Assembly: GCA_017434345.1 (NCBI GenBank)
Contig: JAFRFM010000035.1
Span: 1 to 41,910 of the forward strand
DNA: 41,910 nt
DNA from: Candidatus Saccharimonadota bacterium
GTDB lineage: Bacteria; Patescibacteriota; Saccharimonadia; Saccharimonadales; Saccharimonadaceae
Direction: 5' to 3'
The translations under genes were made by a program, and so were the position numbers. Of the stretch, positions 1 through 5,998 are shown in pieces (positions within the stretch are counted from its first letter, which is position 1; each line of letters starts with the position of its first letter). The notes under the pieces are model-generated. The model did not search any database and had not been told where the DNA came from. It was given only the letters and a program-made list of their open reading frames with translations.

Positions 1-110
1 AACAGCCAAATTTATAAGGGTAAAACAGCATTTTTTACCCCATTTTTCGTGCAAAAACGGCACAATATAGCACCCTAGAATTCGTAAGGTACTTAAAGAC
101 GTTTACTACT
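1..110. other. Intergenic edge, no gene seen
   Basis: No coding or RNA gene is supported here. The stretch has a short hairpin (GGGTAAAA near 18-25 against TTTTACCC near 33-40) without a clear U-tract. It may belong to a gene outside the window. Confidence 0.4.
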
Positions 111-133
111 AAAAAAATCGGCCAAAATGCCGA
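111..133 (-). terminator. Intrinsic terminator after tRNA (CAT)
   Basis: Read on the minus strand: stem TCGGC, loop ATTTTG, stem GCCGA, then seven Ts (complement of 111-117). It lies 14 bases beyond the 3' end of the minus-strand tRNA, so it most likely ends that transcript. The stem is only 5 bp, but placement and T-run are right. Confidence 0.65.
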
Positions 134-146
134 GTTTCTTAAAATC

Positions 147-222
147 TGGTGGGGGCGGCTGGGTTCGAACCAGCGACCAATCGGTTATGAGCCGACTGCT
201 CTAACCACTGAGCTACGCCCCC
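147..222 (-). tRNA. tRNA-Met (CAT), possibly tRNA-Ile2
   Basis: The minus strand folds as a 76-nt cloverleaf with a perfect 7-bp acceptor stem (GGGGGCG/CGCCCCC), anticodon loop CTCATAA with anticodon CAT, a TTCGAAC T loop and an encoded CCA end (147-149). G1:C72 pairs normally, so it is not the initiator, which is at 13573. A CAT tRNA can be elongator Met, or Ile2 after lysidine modification. The variable and T-arm sequence TTGGTCGCTGGTTC resembles enterobacterial Ile2 tRNAs, so the identity is open. Confidence 0.93.
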
Positions 223-260
223 ACACTATTCATATTCTACCATAAAACTCGCTTTTATGC

Positions 261-266
261 TACAAT
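261..266 (+). promoter_or_regulatory. Extended -10 of divIC-like gene
   Basis: TACAAT preceded by TTTTATGC, 10 bases before the ATG at 277; no convincing -35 was found. The opposite strand carries a mirror-image TTTTATGGTAGAAT (236-249) serving the tRNA at 147-222, so the two divergent genes share a small near-symmetric promoter. Confidence 0.5.
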
Positions 267-276
267 AATAGTACTA

Positions 277-699
277 ATGAACAACCTAAAAACAAAAATC
301 CGTAGGATAAAATACAAACTCACGCATGGACTTAGCCTAAGCCAAGTCCTAGTCCTACTTTTCGTCGCGACCTGCCTATTCTGGACCTACCGCGCGATTA
401 CCTCGCTTAGCCGAAACTGGCAACTAGAACAAAATCTTATCTCTAAGCAGCGCGAAGCGAAGCTCCTCGAACTGGAGGTCGAAACCCTAGCTCTCGAAAA
501 TCAGTATTATGCTTCGGAAGAATATCAAGAACTCGCCGCCCGCGGCAAGAGTAATAAAATTCTCCCGGGGGAATCGCTAGTTTATCTTCCAAAAAACTCC
601 GATGCCGCAAGATCTAAACACAAAGAATCCGATACAACCATCACCTACAGCGAACCATCGAACTTCCGCCAATGGCTCTCCTTCCTCTTCGGTGTCTAA
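277..699 (+). CDS. FtsB/DivIC-like septum formation protein
   Basis: A 140-residue bitopic protein. Residues 22-41 form one membrane helix, residues about 46-78 a Leu/Glu-rich coiled coil, and 87-99 carry the AARGKSNKILPGE stretch typical of the DivIC/FtsB family (the region after the coiled coil). Family members act in the division septum, where they bridge FtsL and FtsQ/DivIB and control septal wall synthesis. The N-terminus is short and basic, so it faces the cytoplasm. The Ser/Lys-rich tail after residue 107 is not conserved in my recollection of the family. It is a single gene, with the convergent mscS-like gene ending 20 bases downstream. The ATG at 277 fits a promoter with a very short leader. 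Confidence 0.8.
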   Translation: MNNLKTKIRRIKYKLTHGLSLSQVLVLLFVATCLFWTYRAITSLSRNWQLEQNLISKQREAKLLELEVETLALENQYYASEEYQELAARGKSNKILPGESLVYLPKNSDAARSKHKESDTTITYSEPSNFRQWLSFLFGV

Positions 700-718
700 C
701 GGCCGCAGCGATTAAGCC

Positions 719-1540
719 CTAGCGACGATTTTTCACATTAACCTCATGATAAGGGATCGTAATCTTCTGCGCCTTAAACTCTTTCAGTATTTCCTCACGT
801 ATCATACCCTGCACGATGGGACAGTTCTCTGCCTTGCAGGGGCAGTACATCTGGTACGACACGCCCTCTGCGTCTAAATCGTCTGCCGCTGGGGTAAAGG
901 TTATTTCACTTATGGCAAGGTGCATTCGCCTAGCTACACGTTTTCTCACCTCGCCTAGCGCCGTAACAACCTTACTTTCATCGGTATCGTAGGCCGTTCG
1001 CACCTCTACCACGGCCGTCGCATTAAATTTACTGTAATTTACCAGTCCGTCTATATTATGGTTTGCGATAATTTTCACCTGTCCGTTTGAATTTTTTATT
1101 TCTGTTGTTTTTAACCCCACGCTTAGCACTGTGCCTGTAAATCCGTCAATCTCCACTACGTCACCTATGCAGAATTGCCCCTCGACCAGAATCGTCACCC
1201 CCGCGATAAAGTCCTTTATCATATCTTGAAAAGCGAGGCCCATTACCGCAGTAAGAATTCCTAGACCGGCAATCAGCGAGGACACATTTACGCCTAAATC
1301 TGCCAATATGACCAGCAGGGTTAGAATTAGCATCATATATTTTAACAAACTACTCAACATCTGCGAAACGGTTTTCACTCGTTGCCTCTGCGCCGCGTTT
1401 ATCCTCTTGCCACCGGCATGTGTCAGGGCAATCTTTAGTATCCTTCGGATAATCAGGTAAATGATAAAGATAAACAAAAGGTACAGCGCGGAATTAATTA
1501 ATTTCTTTGTGCTAATTTCTAACCCAAAAATATTCAGCAT
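719..1540 (-). CDS. MscS-family mechanosensitive channel
   Basis: A 273-residue membrane protein of the small-conductance mechanosensitive channel family, which opens under membrane tension to release solutes. Helices lie at about 15-31 and 62-82, and the glycine/alanine-rich pore helix at about 88-118 includes GLAFQDMIKDFIAG, the family's TM3 hallmark. It is followed by the beta domain (VEGQFCIGDVVEIDGFTGTV). The C-terminal domain contains three cysteines (MYCPCKAENCP, about 231-241), unusual for the family. The length matches E. coli MscS (286). It starts 8 bases after the stop of the choloylglycine hydrolase gene, so the two are probably cotranscribed. Pairing an osmotic safety valve with a bile-type hydrolase would fit life in bile, but that is inference. 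Confidence 0.9.
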   Translation of the reverse strand: MLNIFGLEISTKKLINSALYLLFIFIIYLIIRRILKIALTHAGGKRINAAQRQRVKTVSQMLSSLLKYMMLILTLLVILADLGVNVSSLIAGLGILTAVMGLAFQDMIKDFIAGVTILVEGQFCIGDVVEIDGFTGTVLSVGLKTTEIKNSNGQVKIIANHNIDGLVNYSKFNATAVVEVRTAYDTDESKVVTALGEVRKRVARRMHLAISEITFTPAADDLDAEGVSYQMYCPCKAENCPIVQGMIREEILKEFKAQKITIPYHEVNVKNRR

Positions 1541-1548
1541 AGACCGCT

Positions 1549-2496
1549 CTAAGCCGTAACTAATTCACTTCCATTTGTATCATAATCGGAAAGCGCTACT
1601 TTCTGAATCGCCGGGTCCTCGTAGGTATTCCAGTAGTATGTATTCGTTGCGCTAGAAAAGCCACCAGTATAAACGGTCTTTTCAAAATCGCCACTCGCCA
1701 TCTGCGCGCCACCATCAATCATCGCCACGCCAGTAAGCGTGTGGAATAACCTAGAAACATTTTCTTCCTCGGTAGATTTTACCGGATAATGCGTGTTCAG
1801 GTAGGCCACTCGCACAAAGCGCGACGGGGAATAATAATCACCAGGCAATCCCCGCATTAGCGAACCAGAGCCAAAAGCAGTCATCTCGGCCTTGCGCCAT
1901 AGTACTTTTTCCGGCTGCGGGCTAGCAAGGTTCATATAATTACGCAAGTTCTCCTTATGCCAACCGTAATCAGGCTGATTTGTCAAAACATCTACATCGT
2001 TATGGAAAATCTGCAGCCCTGCTTCGGTGTATTCTACGACGATACTCCTATTCTTATCACCAATAATCCAGTGGAGTAGCGATACCGGATATTTATCGTT
2101 AATCGGCTTCGCGACAATCGCCACATTTTTTAGCGCGGACTCTACCTCATCCACGGTGGAAAAGTTCATCGCCACCCAAAGTGGAAATTCATAAGCCGAG
2201 ATGTTAGTTCTTCCGTTCACCGCATTCGGCTCATATTGCGCATAGCCAGGGAAGTTTAGACCGGCAATCGCTAGACCAGCCTCATTCCCACAGTCGAAAT
2301 ATAGCGGAACATTTTCCTGAATAATCCCCATCCCGATTACCGCATATTTCGGAGCCATTTCACCGAGAAAAGCGGAGTTATATTTATAACCCTTCGGCGT
2401 AATAACGACCTTCTGCCCGTATCCCTCGGACCAGTCTAGGTTCCTACCGAAATACATATTACCTTTGTCATCGCTAAAACGCACTCCAGTGCACAT
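1549..2496 (-). CDS. Choloylglycine hydrolase (bile salt hydrolase family)
   Basis: A 315-residue Ntn hydrolase of the bile salt hydrolase/penicillin V acylase family. The enzyme removes its initiator Met so that Cys2 becomes the nucleophile. Visible catalytic residues are Cys2, Arg18, Asp21, Asn81 (NFPGY), Asn173 (LTN) and Arg226 in GLPGDYYSPSRFVR. The Asn at 81 and the GLPGD...SRFVR motif favour bile salt hydrolases over penicillin acylases. There is no signal peptide, so the enzyme is cytoplasmic. The gene has a strong AAGGAGGT ribosome site (2504-2511) 7 bases from ATG and a clear promoter (-35 TTGCAA 2545-2550, -10 TAAAAT 2523-2528). A CPR cell with such an enzyme probably acquired it from a gut neighbour. 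Acyl-homoserine lactone or another N-acyl amide is an alternative substrate. Confidence 0.88.
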   Translation of the reverse strand: MCTGVRFSDDKGNMYFGRNLDWSEGYGQKVVITPKGYKYNSAFLGEMAPKYAVIGMGIIQENVPLYFDCGNEAGLAIAGLNFPGYAQYEPNAVNGRTNISAYEFPLWVAMNFSTVDEVESALKNVAIVAKPINDKYPVSLLHWIIGDKNRSIVVEYTEAGLQIFHNDVDVLTNQPDYGWHKENLRNYMNLASPQPEKVLWRKAEMTAFGSGSLMRGLPGDYYSPSRFVRVAYLNTHYPVKSTEEENVSRLFHTLTGVAMIDGGAQMASGDFEKTVYTGGFSSATNTYYWNTYEDPAIQKVALSDYDTNGSELVTA

Positions 2497-2503
2497 AAAT
2501 AAT

Positions 2504-2550
2504 ACCTCCTTATGCTTTTTCTATTTTAGCACAACTTTTATTACTTGCAA
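2504..2550 (-). promoter_or_regulatory. Promoter and ribosome site of bsh-like gene
   Basis: Minus strand: -35 TTGCAA (2545-2550), 16-base spacer, -10 TAAAAT (2523-2528) preceded by TGTGC, then AAGGAGGT (2504-2511). The leader is about 20 nt with a near-perfect Shine-Dalgarno, unlike many leaderless genes here. Confidence 0.65.
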
Positions 2551-2557
2551 AATTAAT

Positions 2558-2587
2558 GGCAAATCCGAAATCGATTCCGGATTTGCC
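2558..2587 (-). terminator. Likely terminator of the AlbA_2 gene
   Basis: A 10-bp perfect stem (GGCAAATCCG 2558-2567, CGGATTTGCC 2578-2587) with a 10-base loop. On the minus strand it is followed by ATTAATTTTG, a weak T-rich tail. It separates the AlbA_2 gene and its 3' repeats from the bsh-like promoter. Confidence 0.5.
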
Positions 2588-2629
2588 AGAATAACCTCTT
2601 TTCTTTTAGGGATGCGCTTATAAACGGTC

Positions 2630-2704
2630 TTTATAGCGGCTTTATAGTAAGTTAGAATAACAGAGGTAGAAATAGGCTTAAGTATTTTATAGTAGCTTTA
2701 TAGT
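2630..2704. repeat. Left array of phased TTTATAGT sites
   Basis: Four near-identical octamers read on the + strand: TTTATAGC at 2630, TTTATAGT at 2641, TTTATAGT at 2686 and TTTATAGT at 2697. Members of each pair start 11 bases apart (about one helical turn), and the two pairs are offset by 56 bases. The array lies 126-200 bases upstream of the bsh-like start and just past the stop of the AlbA_2 gene. A matching array lies on the other side of that gene. Confidence 0.7.
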
Positions 2705-2723
2705 TTTTAGTGAGACGGGATAA

Positions 2724-4157
2724 TTAGTCGTTGATGAGCCAGACCGCTCGAGGGTCTGTGGCACTTTTGCCATGTCTAATGATAAGCCCTTTTTCTTCGA
2801 GTCTTTGGAGCCTAAGTGATGCAGTCGGTCTAGTCATATTTAGTGCTGTCATGATGTCGCCTGTGCCAATGCCGTTTGGATTTAACCGAATAATATTTAA
2901 TACATCTTCTGATCTATCCGGTAATTCGCTTGATAAGATTTCATTTAGTCGTAGGACCGCTTCTAGTCTCAATTGTACATTGCCACTTGATTGCGTATAG
3001 ATTGGATCTATGTAACCAATTTTACGCATTTCTGTTACCATACGCTTAATACCCTCGCCAAGCTCCTGCCCAAAGTGCAATTCAGTGCAAACTCTTGCAA
3101 TACGTGGATTCCGAGCAAAACGGCTTATTTTAAGCAGGTCGGTGGTTTTAGCGAAGCCTGGGAATACACCTGGACTAATTATCTCCACTCTAGCAGGATA
3201 TAGTTCGATATGTATATAATCTCCAGATAAACTGTATGAGCGATGGATAAAAGCGTTTACCACGCCTTCAAGCCACACGTCGCGAGGAATGATGTCCTGA
3301 AATATAAACTCTCCGTTCGGGCCGAGTGACTTTTTCTTGTAGATTATCTTCTCAATAGTTTTTATACTTTTTCGGAGAAGTGTCGGAATGTTGCCGTCAA
3401 AACGGTAATCATTATCTGCGTCTATGTTTAGGTGTGCACCAGTGCCACGTTCATCTGACAGGAAGCGAGTGATTCTGACGCTTGACTGAGGAAAGATGTC
3501 TTGAGGATGTCTTGAGAAAAGAAGATGGCATGCATTTGTTTGTTGATTTCGTGCGCCTAATAGGAAACGCGCCTTCAATACGTTGATCGGATTTTTACTT
3601 TTTGAACCAACGTTCTTCGCATATTCCTTTACTAGATTCCTGTCCAAGTCTTTAGCATTACTACCCTTGATTAGCTCACCGTCGTATTGGCGTACACCTT
3701 TATTATACTCGAGCTCAAGCCTTTCTGAGTGGCTTAGTTCACGAGATTCATCACCTATTCTAAGGAAGCACCTTCCTTTATTATCCTCGTGCACTGTGTC
3801 TGATGGAGCAATTGTCAAAACAATTATTTTGTCAGGCTTTCCGTCCGAGGTAACAATATCTACAGTATCGATTGAAACATTGATGGGTGGACGAATGAAA
3901 TCGTGAATTGCTTGCGGTAGGTCATTCTCGATTTCTGGACGTTGGCGAATTCCCTCGACTTTACCGTTACTAACACCCAACGCGATAACTCCGCCCTCCG
4001 CATTAGCAAATGCGATAATAGGACGTGCAATTGAATTCATATCTATTCCAATACTCTTACGATCAAACCATTGGTTCTCCTGACATACGTCGAGCAAATA
4101 GTTAGCGCGCTTTGTCATCGGCTGGGAAATAATATTGTCTAATGATATTGGTTTCAT
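2724..4157 (-). CDS. AlbA_2 / HATPase / winged-helix regulator
   Basis: A 477-residue protein with the Schlafen-type AlbA_2 domain at about 25-145 (FDRKSIG, then ANAEGGVIALGVSNG), a GHKL-type ATP-binding region at about 285-400 (EGVVNAFIHR with Asn301, GEGIKRM 367-373), and a C-terminal winged helix at about 418-465 (GTGDIMTALNMTRPTASLRL). Such proteins are widespread in genomic islands and are annotated as ATP-dependent transcriptional regulators or RecG-like proteins; their targets are rarely known. A perfect 22-bp palindrome lies 17 bases upstream of the start codon, and arrays of the same half-site lie on both sides of the gene, so autoregulation is likely. The gene is more AT-rich than its neighbours, consistent with acquisition by transfer. 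A role in defence is possible but unsupported. Confidence 0.85.
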   Translation of the reverse strand: MKPISLDNIISQPMTKRANYLLDVCQENQWFDRKSIGIDMNSIARPIIAFANAEGGVIALGVSNGKVEGIRQRPEIENDLPQAIHDFIRPPINVSIDTVDIVTSDGKPDKIIVLTIAPSDTVHEDNKGRCFLRIGDESRELSHSERLELEYNKGVRQYDGELIKGSNAKDLDRNLVKEYAKNVGSKSKNPINVLKARFLLGARNQQTNACHLLFSRHPQDIFPQSSVRITRFLSDERGTGAHLNIDADNDYRFDGNIPTLLRKSIKTIEKIIYKKKSLGPNGEFIFQDIIPRDVWLEGVVNAFIHRSYSLSGDYIHIELYPARVEIISPGVFPGFAKTTDLLKISRFARNPRIARVCTELHFGQELGEGIKRMVTEMRKIGYIDPIYTQSSGNVQLRLEAVLRLNEILSSELPDRSEDVLNIIRLNPNGIGTGDIMTALNMTRPTASLRLQRLEEKGLIIRHGKSATDPRAVWLIND

Positions 4158-4262
4158 GAATTCATTATAGCACGTTACTATAAAATTTTATAGTAACTTT
4201 ACAGTAAATGTATTTTTATAGGGGTAAAGTATGTAGGTATAGCCTTTACAGCTGCTTTATAG
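4158..4262. promoter_or_regulatory. Palindromic operator plus right TTTATAGT array
   Basis: A perfect 22-bp palindrome at 4175-4196 (half-site TTTTATAGTAA) lies directly upstream of the AlbA_2 gene. More copies of the octamer follow on the + strand: TTTATAGT 4187, TTTACAGT 4198, TTTATAGG 4215, TTTACAGC 4245 and TTTATAGT 4256. Pairs 4187/4198 and 4245/4256 each start 11 bases apart and are offset by 58 bases, the same layout as the left array. The geometry suggests binding by the wHTH protein encoded next door. Confidence 0.75.
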
Positions 4263-4479
4263 TGCAAAATTAATTGGTTTTGTTGCATAATCCCAGATAC
4301 AAAAAAATGAGAGTATGATAATGTTAACTTCCCGCATAAACACAAAATCCATTATCTCATAGGCAACAAAAAACCAAACGCCTAAACCCTTATGCTTGCA
4401 ATTTTTCTTCTAAAGTGCTATAATACAATCAATTGAGCAACTAGTCAACTCAGGCACATTTCAGGAAGGAGGAGTAATT
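4263..4479. other. Gene-free stretch with imperfect stem-loop and promoter
   Basis: With 4158-4262 this makes a 322-base gap without a gene. TTTTGTTGC (4278-4286) pairs with GCAACAAAA (4363-4371), and ATGAGA/TCTCAT plus TAATG/CATTA form inner stems with unequal bulges. No known RNA is recognised. The right end holds the promoter of the 4480 gene: -35 TTGCAA (about 4396), -10 TATAAT (about 4420-4425) with TGC before it. Confidence 0.45.
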
Positions 4480-5130
4480 ATGAAAGGGTTACTCAAACGC
4501 ACTATGATGGTTTTAACTATTGCAACTATATTGGCCGTCGGACTTTTCTTGTCCGCACTCACTGTGCACGCTACCTCTGAACGTCCTATGTATACCAAAA
4601 AAGCAATGAAGGTATATGAGAAGCGTTCTAAGAGTAGCAAGGTCGTCAAGAAAAACCTGTCCAAGAACAAAAAGGTAATTGTCTATGGCAGCGCCAAAAA
4701 CGGCTGGGTCGAAATCACCTGCCCGGACGGCACTAACGGTTACGTCAAGAAGGCCGATTTAACAACCAAGAAGCCCGCCGGCGTTTCGGCACAAGGCAGT
4801 GGCTCTGAAGAACAACAGGCGATTGCTCTTGCTAAGCAAGATTATACAAAATTAAAAAAGGCTGCAATTGATAATGGTTGGGAAGTTGGAGAGGCTCCAG
4901 ATTTCAAGACCGAAGCGGGAGTAACAGGTGCTATGTATTGTGCATTTGAACCAGTTTTTTATAAGGATGGATATAATTTTATAACTACTCATTGTCGTAC
5001 ATATATAAACGGTTCAGGTACTCACATATGCTGGTGGATTATGGACGGCAATAATGTAGTCGAGCGTTATTCTACAAACGACAACAAACGCGGCTTGCAA
5101 TATGCAATAGATGCTCTTTCTCGCTATTAA
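4480..5130 (+). CDS. Secreted SH3-domain protein
   Basis: A 216-residue protein with an N-terminal signal peptide (about 1-31, ending VHA) and a bacterial SH3 domain at about 38-102 (Lys-rich, AKNGWVEITCPDGTNGYV). Such domains usually bind peptidoglycan or other surface polymers. The C-terminal half (about 110-216) is an unrecognised domain with three cysteines (MYC, THC, HIC) and aromatic residues. A strong AGGAAGGAGG ribosome site and TTGCAA/TATAAT promoter suggest good expression. Base composition changes inside the gene: up to about 4800 it has C-rich third positions, while the later part is AT-rich, so the C-terminal domain may have been swapped in. A strong terminator follows. Confidence 0.75.
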   Translation: MKGLLKRTMMVLTIATILAVGLFLSALTVHATSERPMYTKKAMKVYEKRSKSSKVVKKNLSKNKKVIVYGSAKNGWVEITCPDGTNGYVKKADLTTKKPAGVSAQGSGSEEQQAIALAKQDYTKLKKAAIDNGWEVGEAPDFKTEAGVTGAMYCAFEPVFYKDGYNFITTHCRTYINGSGTHICWWIMDGNNVVERYSTNDNKRGLQYAIDALSRY

Positions 5131-5136
5131 ACTAAT

Positions 5137-5172
5137 GCCCACCCTGTCTAGAGGGTGGGCTATTGTCTTTTT
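5137..5172 (+). terminator. Intrinsic terminator after SH3 gene
   Basis: A perfect 9-bp stem GCCCACCCT/AGGGTGGGC (5137-5145, 5152-5160) with a 6-base loop, then TATTGTCTTTTT. It ends the SH3 transcript. The T-tract also contains TTGTCT (5163-5168), the probable -35 box of the next operon. Confidence 0.9.
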
Positions 5173-5191
5173 AAAACGTCTATGATTAAAT
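5163..5191 (+). promoter_or_regulatory. Promoter of the pilin operon, leaderless
   Basis: TTGTCT (5163-5168), 17-base spacer, TTAAAT (5186-5191), then exactly 6 bases to ATG at 5198. No Shine-Dalgarno is present. The same 6-base rule recurs across the window. Confidence 0.6.
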
Positions 5192-5197
5192 AGTATT

Positions 5198-5998
5198 ATG
5201 GATAATTCTCCTGAAGGTCAAAATAGTCAACAAAAGCCAGACTTAGGTGAAGGTATTAAACCCGAGGATGTTGTTTACTCTTCTCAAGATATCACCAGTA
5301 AAACCCTAGCCGGTGAAGGTCAAGATTATTTTACTCGCGTAAAGCACGAAAGGCCAGGCCTGAGAAACCGTATAAAAAATCTAAGAATACAAAAGACAAA
5401 AGTAAAAACAATAAAAAACGATAGAATTAAAAACAAACGGATGAAAATCATCATTATAGTTTTTAGTTTTCTAGTGGCTATATTATTAATTGCGGCAATC
5501 ATATTAGTAGTCTTCTTACTTAACCAACCGAAACAAGCGCCTAGCGATGCTGCTCTCCAAGAAGCTGTATCTTTGGCGGAAACTACCGATGTCAGTACGA
5601 AAGATGGGCGCGAGGATTTTTACGCCCAAGTTAATGAAGTTGCTGAATCCGATTCTGAAAATAGCTACGAAGCCGCAGAGAATCTCTACCTAGAAAAGAT
5701 TAAAATGGCAGAGGGCTCTAAAGACTGGGAGCTTGCTTACAGCCTAAGACTGAACTATATAGAATTTCTCCTTGCGCACGGCAATTTGACTTATGCGGAA
5801 AGCCTATTAGTTGAAATGGACCCCGATGATTTTCCAAGTGATCATATAAGACGTAAATACTACGCAGTTTCTGCCGACTGTTACCGTAGACTCAATAACG
5901 AGAGTATGTACCTTTATTATAGCGAACTCAACGACGAACTAACTTATCGGCTTAATCTGGAAGAAGATCATCAAGGAGTGGAGGTTTCTTATGATTAA
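5198..5998 (+). CDS. Membrane-anchored TPR-like protein, first in pilin operon
   Basis: A 266-residue bitopic protein. A very basic cytoplasmic segment (about 46-82) precedes one membrane helix (83-108). The outer domain (about 115-266) is helical, and paired helices such as YEAAENLYLEKIKMAEGSKD and WELAYSLRLNYIEFLLAHGN look like tetratricopeptide repeats, which bind protein partners. I do not recognise a named family. Its stop codon overlaps the start of the 1199-residue secreted protein (ATGATTAA), so the two are translationally coupled and probably work together. Being first in an operon with four pilin-like genes, it may be a platform or chaperone for pilus assembly; that is inference. 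Promoter spacing predicts a leaderless mRNA. Confidence 0.6.
   Translation: MDNSPEGQNSQQKPDLGEGIKPEDVVYSSQDITSKTLAGEGQDYFTRVKHERPGLRNRIKNLRIQKTKVKTIKNDRIKNKRMKIIIIVFSFLVAILLIAAIILVVFLLNQPKQAPSDAALQEAVSLAETTDVSTKDGREDFYAQVNEVAESDSENSYEAAENLYLEKIKMAEGSKDWELAYSLRLNYIEFLLAHGNLTYAESLLVEMDPDDFPSDHIRRKYYAVSADCYRRLNNESMYLYYSELNDELTYRLNLEEDHQGVEVSYD

Noticed and set aside
18-40. Hairpin GGGTAAAA/TTTTACCC as a terminator
   Set aside because: No T-run follows on either strand and the gene it would end is outside the window.
4263-4400. Stem-loop upstream of the SH3 gene as a riboswitch
   Set aside because: Pairing is broken by large unequal bulges and it lies before the promoter, so it would not be in the transcript.
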